NCBI GenBank assembly: GCA_044338255.1
Contig: JBIILZ010000115.1
Location: 1-11,220 of the forward strand
DNA length: 11,220 nt
Reading direction: 5' to 3'
From: CAIUVD01 sp044338255
GTDB taxonomy: Bacteria > Planctomycetota > UBA11346
Shown here: piece by piece, positions 1 through 5,469 of the stretch
Position numbering within the stretch: the stretch's first letter is position 1
Layout: each line of letters begins with the position of its first letter
Translations under genes and position numbers: made by a program
The notes under the pieces: generated by a model
What the model was told of the DNA's origin: nothing
Seen by the model: only the letters and a program-made list of their open reading frames with translations
Database searches by the model: none

Positions 1-260
1 TCAGCTTACGAACGAGACTGCCGACAACTCGTCAGATCAGCGCAAAAACGCAGGCCTGGACGCTCGCGACCGCGCGAACGACTGGCACCATTTGGACACT
101 TCGCAGGGGGTAAGTGAATGCCATTGGAAGCGGGCCCGTACCCGCCGGTCCGCCCCTACCGCAGCTGACGATCATCGAAAGATGATGTCGAAAGTGACGC
201 TGGTCGCGAACCAGGAAAACGCAACTGATTGGCAGGTATCTGCCGCCGCCAGTGACGACC
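1..260. other. Non-coding flank downstream of recQ
   Basis: I see no convincing gene here; the open frames give low-complexity, Arg/Pro-rich translations with no recognisable motif. Two small inverted repeats are visible: ATCATC-GAAA-GATGAT (171-186) and GCGGG-CCCGTA-CCCGC (130-145). They lie just past the recQ stop, in the direction recQ is transcribed, so they could help end its transcript. Neither is followed by a T tract on the minus strand, so I do not call them intrinsic terminators. Confidence 0.5.
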
Positions 261-2261
261 CTATTCCGCCGCTGCCACGGTCGGATCCATGCCCCCGAGG
301 ACCCTGAGGAAGGCTTGCCCGTAGTGCGCCAACTTGGATTCACCGACGCCTTTGATGGTGCGCATGGCAGCCAGATCCGCCGGCTGGGTGGCGGCCATCT
401 GATGCAGGGTCGCATCATGGAAAATCATGTATGGGGCCACCTGATGACGCTCGGCCATCAGCCGGCGCAAGGTCCGCAGACGGTCGAAGATGACCTTGTC
501 GGCCCCCTCCATGACCGGTGTCGAGGCGCTGCCTGCCGATCCACCGCTACGAGTCTTGCGCTGCGGTTTGGCCGCCTGCTGTTCACCGAGCCGAACCGTG
601 CCGACGCCCTTGCACAGCGCGCGTCCGGCATCGGTCAGCCCGAGCAGCGCGTAATCGCCGTCCTCGACGATGGCGAGGTGCCCCTGCACCACCAGCTGAT
701 CGATCCACGCGCGGACTGTCGACTCGCTGACGTCCTTCAATAGGCCGAAGACCGTCAACCGGTCGTGGCCAGAACGCTGCGCACGTTCGATCTGTTTGTT
801 GTCGAGATCGCCGCGCAGTACCGCCGCCACATAGGCCGCACCGAAGCGCCCGCCGAGACGCCACACGCCGCTGATGATCTTTTGCGCCGTCAACAAGGCC
901 TCGTCGGCGGCGATCTCCTTGGTCTCGCCGAGACAGACATCGCAGGCACCGCAGTCCATACCATCGCGAGGCGCCATCGGATCGGGATAGGGCTGGCCGA
1001 AATGTTCGGTCAGCATGCGATGGCGACAGACTGGCGCGAGGGCGAACCTCCCGACCTCGGAGAGCTGCCGATTGAGTACCCGCGCCCGTTCGGGCGCCAT
1101 GGCGCCATCCTTCTGCGCTAGGCTGCGATGGGTGACCAGATCGCCGGCCGAGAACAACAGGACGCATTCCGCGGGATCGCCGTCGCGACCGGCACGACCG
1201 GCCTCCTGCTGATAATGTTCGATCGACTTCGGGGCGTTGGCGTGAACCACGTAGCGCACATTGCTGCGATCGATGCCCATGCCGAAGGCGATGGTCGCCG
1301 CGACCACCGCGATGCGTTCATTGACGAAGTCGGACTGGATGCGCGCCCGTCGCTGCGGCTCCATGCCGGCATGATAGCCGGCGGCATTCACCCCGCGCTT
1401 GGCCAGGGTCTCAGCGATGCGCTCGACTTCCTTGCGCGTCTGCGCGTAGACGATGCCGCCGTCGTTGGCGTGGCGCTGCACGACCTCGATGATCTGCTTC
1501 ATCTGGTCATGCCGCTGCAAGCAGCGATAGACCAGATTCGGGCGATCGACGTGGCCGACCAGACGCCGTGGATTGCGCAGGGCCAACTGGGTGCAGATAT
1601 CGTCCTGCACCTGGGGCGTAGCGGTGGCCGTCAAGGCCATCCGCGGAATCTGCGGATGCGCCGCGAACCACTGCCCGAGCAGGCGGTACTCGGGGCGGAA
1701 ATCATGACCCCAATGAGAGACGCAGTGGGCTTCATCGACCGCGAACAAGGCGATCCGGCTGGCGAGGCGGCCGAGGAGATCGCCCACCGCCAGGCGTTCG
1801 GGACTAACGTAGAGCAGGTCCAGCCGATCGGCGTCAAGCTCGCTGCGCACGCGGCGTTTCTCCTCCTCGCTGACGTTGGTATGCAGCGCTCCGGCGCGCA
1901 ATCCGGCCTCGCGGGCGGCGGCGACCTGATCATCCATCAAGGCGATCAACGGACAGACCACCAGCACCAGGCCGGCACCGCAGGCGGCCGGCACCTGGTA
2001 GCATAGGCTCTTGCCGCCGCCAGTGGGGAGCACCACCAGGACATCCTGGCGCGTCAACGCGGCGTCGACGCAGTCCGCCTGCAAGGGACGGAAATCGTCA
2101 TAGCCCCAGAATCGCCGCAACGCCTCGCGCGGCTGCAGGCGCTCACGGACCAGCGCCGGGGCGACGGCGCTGCCGGTGCGCAGATGGGCCATCGAGCGCA
2201 CCGGAGTGAGCCCCGAGACATCCGGCAATTCCTCGGCGAAGTCGTCGTCGAAATCGCTCAT
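261..2261 (-). CDS. recQ: ATP-dependent DNA helicase RecQ
   Basis: Superfamily 2 3'-to-5' DNA helicase that acts in recombinational repair and the processing of stalled replication forks in the cytoplasm. In the 666-residue product the helicase core shows the family motifs in order: Walker A TGGGKS (about 80-85), Walker B box DEAH (176-179) followed by the RecQ-type aromatic-rich loop (CVSHWGHDFRPEY), TATAT (about 212-216), and motif VI QEAGRAGRDG (352-361). The RecQ-C-terminal zinc site is intact with Cys 412, 437, 440 and 443, followed by a winged-helix region. A polar linker at about 560-585 leads to a C-terminal HRDC domain (about 587-655, with the TIKGVGESKLAHYG helix-hairpin). Length is slightly above the usual 600-odd residues because of an acidic N-terminal extension. 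I chose the ATG at 2261; a GTG one codon earlier (2264) is also open. The ATG shares its A with the TGA of the small upstream gene (TGATG), suggesting translational coupling. Confidence 0.96.
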   Translation of the reverse strand: MSDFDDDFAEELPDVSGLTPVRSMAHLRTGSAVAPALVRERLQPREALRRFWGYDDFRPLQADCVDAALTRQDVLVVLPTGGGKSLCYQVPAACGAGLVLVVCPLIALMDDQVAAAREAGLRAGALHTNVSEEEKRRVRSELDADRLDLLYVSPERLAVGDLLGRLASRIALFAVDEAHCVSHWGHDFRPEYRLLGQWFAAHPQIPRMALTATATPQVQDDICTQLALRNPRRLVGHVDRPNLVYRCLQRHDQMKQIIEVVQRHANDGGIVYAQTRKEVERIAETLAKRGVNAAGYHAGMEPQRRARIQSDFVNERIAVVAATIAFGMGIDRSNVRYVVHANAPKSIEHYQQEAGRAGRDGDPAECVLLFSAGDLVTHRSLAQKDGAMAPERARVLNRQLSEVGRFALAPVCRHRMLTEHFGQPYPDPMAPRDGMDCGACDVCLGETKEIAADEALLTAQKIISGVWRLGGRFGAAYVAAVLRGDLDNKQIERAQRSGHDRLTVFGLLKDVSESTVRAWIDQLVVQGHLAIVEDGDYALLGLTDAGRALCKGVGTVRLGEQQAAKPQRKTRSGGSAGSASTPVMEGADKVIFDRLRTLRRLMAERHQVAPYMIFHDATLHQMAATQPADLAAMRTIKGVGESKLAHYGQAFLRVLGGMDPTVAAAE

Positions 2262-2557
2262 CACGCACCGACCACTTTTTCGGAGACCACTTTTTCGGAG
2301 ACCACGTTTTCGCCGACCGCTTTTTCGCCGACCACTTTTTCGGAGACCACTTTTTCTCCGACCACATGCTCGCGGACGCGGCGGATCGCCAACAGCGCCT
2401 GCTCGGTCTGGCGCTCGGCATTGAGCAGGGCATCGCTCAGCTCATCACCGACCAGGGCCGCGCGCAGATTACCCGCGGCGGTCCCCAGCAGGAGCTTGGC
2501 ATCGCCAAGATCTTCCTTATCGCTGACGTTGAGGACCGGTTGACGGGGGGCGACCAT
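2261..2557 (-). CDS. Small unrecognised protein with a pentapeptide-repeat tail, upstream of recQ
   Basis: I do not recognise this family. The 98-residue product has a mixed N-terminal part (MVAPRQPVLNVSDKEDLGD...), then two probable amphipathic helices (DAKLLLGTAAGNLRAALV and SDALLNAERQTEQALLAIRR). It ends in a tail of about six five-residue repeats of the type VVGEK/VVSEK. The tail is encoded by a 15-bp DNA tandem array, so it probably arose by repeat expansion. The stop overlaps the recQ ATG (TGATG), which argues that the frame is translated. The start is uncertain. ATG at 2557 begins the compositionally protein-like part, but no Shine-Dalgarno is visible before it; the frame stays open to a TTG at 2635. 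The function is unknown; a recQ leader peptide or a spurious frame are alternatives. Confidence 0.45.
   Translation of the reverse strand: MVAPRQPVLNVSDKEDLGDAKLLLGTAAGNLRAALVGDELSDALLNAERQTEQALLAIRRVREHVVGEKVVSEKVVGEKAVGENVVSEKVVSEKVVGA
2267..2365 (-). repeat. 15-bp tandem array, about 6.6 copies, inside the small gene
   Basis: Read on the minus strand, units alternate between GTGGTCTCCGAAAAA and GTGGTCGGCGAAAAA, with single-base variants (one unit starts GCG, one ends AAC). The period of 15 keeps the reading frame and yields a VV(G/S)EK peptide repeat. The last partial unit runs into the stop codon and sits three bases before the recQ ATG. It could form part of the recQ translation initiation region. 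Confidence 0.9.
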
Positions 2558-2631
2558 GGCTGCGAGTGTGGATGCGGCTGCGTACGGGCAACATCGCGCC
2601 ACCTGAGCCTGCCGCACTTGCGACCCGCGAA

Positions 2632-2676
2632 CCAAATAAAAAAAACCGGCACCAAAAGTGCCGGTTTTTTATTTGG
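2632..2676 (-). terminator. Intrinsic terminator of tRNA-Ala, bidirectional in form
   Basis: Perfect stem 2641-2652 / 2658-2669 (core ACCGGCAC) around the loop CAAAA. It is flanked by A-rich sequence on the left and T-rich on the right, so either strand gives a hairpin followed by a U tract. The near-perfect inverted repeat continues outward to include ACCAAAT on one side and ATTTGGT on the other; the latter overlaps the encoded CCA end of the tRNA. Confidence 0.9.
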
Positions 2677-2749
2677 TGGAGGTAAGGAGATTCGAACTCC
2701 TGACCTGTTCATTGCGAACGAACCGCTCTACCAACTGAGCTATACCCCC
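2674..2749 (-). tRNA. tRNA-Ala (anticodon CGC)
   Basis: A 76-nt cloverleaf on the minus strand. The acceptor stem GGGGGTA pairs with TACCTCC and contains the G3-U70 wobble pair, the known identity element for alanyl-tRNA synthetase. The discriminator is A73 and the CCA is encoded. The D stem is GCTC/GAGC with a GG-containing loop. The anticodon stem is GTTCG/TGAAC with loop TTCGCAA, giving anticodon CGC. The T stem is AGGAG/CTCCT with TTCGAAT in the loop. It reads GCG alanine codons, useful in a GC-rich genome. No clear promoter is seen directly upstream because a tandem repeat occupies that position. Confidence 0.96.
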
Positions 2750-2788
2750 ACATTTTCGACCCCCACATTTTCGACCCCCACATTTTCG
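2744..2788 (-). repeat. 15-bp tandem array (3 perfect copies) at the 5' end of tRNA-Ala
   Basis: On the minus strand there are three identical units CGAAAATGTGGGGGT. The final six bases of the third unit (GGGGGT) are tRNA positions 1-6, so the array runs into the acceptor stem. The two upstream copies plus the rest of the third occupy the 39 bases preceding the tRNA, where promoter elements would normally be expected. Confidence 0.95.
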
Positions 2789-2934
2789 TACCCTGCTTGC
2801 GCAGTCCACGACGCCTCGGCTTGCGCTGATGCGGGCGGCAAGGTAGCGCAGGCTCCCGTCCTGTCCACTGCGGATCTGACTTGCCATCGCCGACTTGTAA
2901 CGCAGCATCCGCACCCCGCTCGAGGAACCCGACC

Positions 2935-3387
2935 ATGCCTGCTCAACGCACCCTTATCCTGCTCAAGCCCGACGCCCTCCAGCGCGGACTCGCCGGCGAA
3001 ATCACCGCCCGCTTCGAGCGTAAAGGCTTGCGCATCGTCGGCATGAAACTGGTGATGCCGACCACCGAGCAGGCCACCAAGCACTACGCCGAACACGCCC
3101 AGCGTCCGTTCTTCCCAAGCTTGTTGGGCTTCATCACCTCCAGTCCGCTGGTGGCATTGTGCCTCGAAGGCGACTCGGCCGTAGCCGTCGCCCGCTCCCT
3201 CATCGGCGCCACCGATGCGCGCGCCGCCGCCCCCGGCACGATCCGCGGTGACTTCGGCCTGTCGAAGTCGAACAACCTGGTTCACGGCAGCGACTCGATC
3301 GAGTCCGCCGAACGCGAACTGGCGATCTGGTTCCCAGAAGGCCTCGTGTCCTGGAACAAGGTTGACACCGTCTGGGTTGAAGGTTGA
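2935..3387 (+). CDS. ndk: Nucleoside diphosphate kinase
   Basis: Cytoplasmic enzyme that moves the gamma phosphate from ATP to other NDPs through a phosphohistidine intermediate, balancing NTP and dNTP pools. The 150-residue product carries the canonical active site at the expected numbering: K11 (LLKPDA), Y51, R87, T93, R104, N114 and the phosphorylated H117 in NLVHGSDS. It is a little longer than the 143-residue E. coli enzyme because of a C-terminal extension ending DTVWVEG. The ATG at 2935 is chosen because the conserved LILLKPDA strand begins right after it and a GAGGA Shine-Dalgarno lies at 2922-2926. A tRNA-Gln gene starts 35 bases after the stop, on the same strand. Confidence 0.97.
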   Translation: MPAQRTLILLKPDALQRGLAGEITARFERKGLRIVGMKLVMPTTEQATKHYAEHAQRPFFPSLLGFITSSPLVALCLEGDSAVAVARSLIGATDARAAAPGTIRGDFGLSKSNNLVHGSDSIESAERELAIWFPEGLVSWNKVDTVWVEG

Positions 3388-3397
3388 GTTAGCTACC

Positions 3398-3417
3398 GCC
3401 GGTCAGCAATGACCGGC
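3398..3417 (+). other. Hairpin between ndk and tRNA-Gln
   Basis: Perfect 8-bp stem GCCGGTCA / TGACCGGC closed by a GCAA (GNRA-type) tetraloop. It begins 10 bases after the ndk stop and ends 5 bases before tRNA position 1. No T tract follows, so an intrinsic terminator is unlikely; protection of the ndk mRNA 3' end or guidance of processing is a possible role (inference). Confidence 0.75.
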
Positions 3418-3422
3418 TACAT

Positions 3423-3496
3423 TGGCCCGTGGTGTAACGGTAGCACAAGAGATTTTGGCTCTCTTTGTTTAGGTTCGAATCCTGACGGGCCAACCA
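3423..3496 (+). tRNA. tRNA-Gln (anticodon UUG)
   Basis: A 74-nt cloverleaf. Acceptor TGGCCCG pairs with CGGGCCA, with the weak U1-A72 pair typical of tRNA-Gln; the discriminator is A73 and the CCA is encoded (3494-3496). The anticodon stem AGAGA/TCTCT encloses loop TTTTGGC, giving anticodon TTG (UUG). The T arm contains GGTTCGAATCC. It decodes CAA and, by wobble, CAG. The close spacing to ndk suggests that the two may share a transcript. Confidence 0.97.
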
Positions 3497-3498
3497 CC

Positions 3499-3526
3499 AA
3501 AAACCCCGCATTACTGCGGGGTTTTT
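3499..3526 (+). terminator. Intrinsic terminator after tRNA-Gln
   Basis: Stem AAAAACCCCGCA (3499-3510) / TGCGGGGTTTTT (3515-3526) with loop TTAC, followed by further T-rich sequence (CTATTTTTT). It starts two bases after the tRNA CCA. It can end an ndk-tRNA transcript, and its A-rich left side would also give U residues on the other strand. Confidence 0.93.
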
Positions 3527-3857
3527 CTATTTTTTAACTCAGAGTCAAAGGACTCTTTGCACCGCTCGGCGCACTTTTTTTCGGCGCGCTTTCGGCGCAC
3601 TTTCGGCGCAACAGGAGTCTGTCGAAGAAAGGACCATGCGGCGGTGATTTTTGATGAACTCGCTTCACAAAGGCATCCGCTGACCAGCGGCGGGGCATCC
3701 CGAAACTGTCCTGCGTTTCCCGTAATAAATCACTGCTCGTTGGCTGTACGTGAATTGCAGCATCCGTCTGGCGATCTCTCGCGGGCTCCGCTGAACTGCG
3801 GGAAAATCCCATAGAAGTGTTGCGCACGCAACGTCTGAACCATAGTTCCTCCCCCTT
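3527..3857 (+). promoter_or_regulatory. Leader region of the glycosyltransferase gene
   Basis: About 330 bases without a convincing gene, presumably holding the promoter for the downstream glycosyltransferase. Visible structure: a small hairpin AGAGTC-AAAG-GACTCT (about 3541-3556), a short GC-rich tandem array at 3566-3610, and the perfect palindrome CCGCTG-AC-CAGCGG (3677-3690). The palindrome lies between two direct GGCATCC copies (3672-3678 and 3694-3700), an arrangement that could be an operator. I cannot point to a convincing -35/-10 pair; TAATAA near 3731 is a possible -10 only. No Shine-Dalgarno precedes the start codon at 3858. Confidence 0.45.
3566..3610. repeat. Short tandem array, CGGCGCAC-Tn type
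   Basis: Three units of CGGCGC(A/G)C followed by a T run, then a terminal CGGCGCA. The first unit has seven T (15 bp) and the next two have three T (11 bp each). On the minus strand the unit reads GTGCGCCGAAA. Its GTG...CGAAA pattern recalls the two 15-bp arrays at 2267-2365 and 2744-2788, although the match is weaker. It begins 39 bases after the tRNA-Gln terminator stem. Confidence 0.75.
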
Positions 3858-5447
3858 ATGCCTGTGCTGTCCTACCTCAGTCTCATCGCTGCCGTCATCT
3901 ACGCCTTCGCGGTCGGCACCCTGGCGATTTATGCGCTGCACAGCCTCTGGCTGCTCGGGCGTTTCCTGCGTCACCGGCGTAGCGCCGCCGCTCTTGAAGC
4001 TTCCGAACTCGCCGTGCCCCTGCCCGCCGAACTGCCGCATGTCCTGGTGCAGATGCCGGTGTTCAATGAGCGCGATGTCGTGACCCGTCTGGTCGAGACC
4101 GTCGGCCGCCTGGCCTGGCCACTCGATCGGCTGCACCTGCAGCTGCTCGATGATTCCACCGACGACAGCGTGCAGATCGGCGCCGCTGCCTGCGCCCGCC
4201 TGCGCGCCCAGGGCATCGACTGCGTGCAGGTGTGCCGCCCGAATCGCTCGGGCTTCAAGGCCGGGGCCCTGGAATTCGGCATGCAGCAGAACGATGCGCC
4301 GTTCATCGCGATCTTCGATGCCGATTTCGTGCCCGAGCCCGACTTCCTGCTGCGCGCCATCCGCCCCTTGCTCGCCGATGAGGATCTCGCCCTGGTGCAG
4401 GGCCGCTGGGCGCACCTCAACCGTACCGAGAACGCTCTCACCCGCGCCCAGGCACTGGGCATCGATGGCCACTTCGCCGTCGAGCAGGGCGCCCGCGCGT
4501 GGTCCGGCCTGGCGATGAATTTCAACGGCACCTGCGGCATGTGGCGGCGCAGCGCGATCATCGCCGGCGGTGGCTGGGAACATGATACCCTGACCGAGGA
4601 CATGGATCTCTCGTACCGCGTGCAGCTCTGCGGGTGGCGCTGCACCTATCGCCTGGGTCTGGCGGTTCCCGGCGAGATCCCCGCCAGCGTCAATGCCTGG
4701 CGCGCGCAGCAGTTCCGCTGGGCCAAGGGTTCGCTGCAGACAGCGATCAAGCTCCTGCCGCAGGTCTGGCGCTCGCGCTGGAGCCTGACCGAAAAAGTCG
4801 CGGCCTCGCTGCACATGACGCATTACCTGGTGCATCCGCTGATTTTACTGAGCCTGCTGATGGCGCCGCTGGCGCTCATCGCCGCCGCCTCGGTGCCCAA
4901 GGTCATTCTCGTGCTCGGCTTGGTGTGCTTCATCATCGGCGCCGCCACACCACCGATCACCTACCTCACCGCCCAGCTGGTGCTGCATGGCCTGCCCGGC
5001 CTGAAGCGCATGGCCCTGCTGCCGGCCCTCGCCGCTTTCGGCACCGGCATCGCCATCTCCAATGCCCGCGCCGCCTGGCAGGCGTTCACCGGCAAGGCCA
5101 GCCCCTTCGTGCGCACGCCCAAGGGCGGCGCGCTGGGCGCGAAGTCCGCGACCAGCAGCTACAAGGCGCGCACCGCCAGTGGCATCCCCGAGCTGTGCTG
5201 CGCCGCTTGGGCGGCACTGGCGCTGGTGGTCGGTTTCGAATTCCATCCCTGGTGGGTTAGCCCGCTGCTGTTCGTCTATTGCTCGGGCTTCCTGTGGATG
5301 GCCATCCAGACCATGCGCGAAGCGCGCGCCAGCGGCAGTAGCAAGGCCTGGTCGTGGTTGCCCAGCCTACTACGGCGACGCACAACGCGCAGTCCACGCC
5401 TCGACTCGCTGACCGCCCTCGAAGCACCGCAAGGGCAGTCGGTCTAA
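3858..5447 (+). CDS. Membrane glycosyltransferase family 2, CslA/mannan-synthase-like
   Basis: Inner-membrane processive-type glycosyltransferase of 529 residues, probably polymerising a beta-linked polysaccharide from a nucleotide sugar. An N-terminal membrane helix (about 5-35) precedes the GT-A domain. Motifs in order: VPVFNE-like PVFNERD (67-73), LDDS (97-100), GFKAGAL (132-138), DAD metal site (154-156), FNGTCG (222-227), TED catalytic base (246-248) and QQFRW (284-288), the D,D,D,Q(Q/R)xRW signature of processive beta-glycosyltransferases. About four membrane helices follow (about 323-345, 348-370, 385-403 and 447-484 as one or two), with a SPFVRTPKGG loop at about 415-424. The run QGRW...AVEQ...FNGTCG...EDMDLSYR...QQFRW is closest to plant CslA/CslC glucomannan and glucan synthases and their bacterial relatives. 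The sugar cannot be assigned. No PilZ domain and no bcs partner genes are seen. It converges on murJ with 22 bases between stops. Confidence 0.9.
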   Translation: MPVLSYLSLIAAVIYAFAVGTLAIYALHSLWLLGRFLRHRRSAAALEASELAVPLPAELPHVLVQMPVFNERDVVTRLVETVGRLAWPLDRLHLQLLDDSTDDSVQIGAAACARLRAQGIDCVQVCRPNRSGFKAGALEFGMQQNDAPFIAIFDADFVPEPDFLLRAIRPLLADEDLALVQGRWAHLNRTENALTRAQALGIDGHFAVEQGARAWSGLAMNFNGTCGMWRRSAIIAGGGWEHDTLTEDMDLSYRVQLCGWRCTYRLGLAVPGEIPASVNAWRAQQFRWAKGSLQTAIKLLPQVWRSRWSLTEKVAASLHMTHYLVHPLILLSLLMAPLALIAAASVPKVILVLGLVCFIIGAATPPITYLTAQLVLHGLPGLKRMALLPALAAFGTGIAISNARAAWQAFTGKASPFVRTPKGGALGAKSATSSYKARTASGIPELCCAAWAALALVVGFEFHPWWVSPLLFVYCSGFLWMAIQTMREARASGSSKAWSWLPSLLRRRTTRSPRLDSLTALEAPQGQSV

Positions 5448-5469
5448 ACCGGATTGCCGTCGCTCGCGC

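Noticed and set aside
110..130. Sequence AAGTGAATGCCATT as a possible insertion-sequence end
   Set aside because: No matching inverted partner or transposase is present in the window, and the resemblance is too vague to call.
2744..2788. Possible CRISPR array
   Set aside because: The units are contiguous 15-bp tandem copies without unique spacers, and no cas genes are nearby.
3362..3390. Sigma-70 promoter for tRNA-Gln with TTGACA as the -35 box
   Set aside because: The hexamer lies in ndk coding sequence and the best -10 at 17 bp spacing (TGAGTT) is a poor match.
3534..4835. Minus-strand open frame opposite the glycosyltransferase and its leader
   Set aside because: It overlaps most of a clear GT2 gene and shows no family motif. 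The part over 3534-3857 alone is not recognisable as a transposase remnant.
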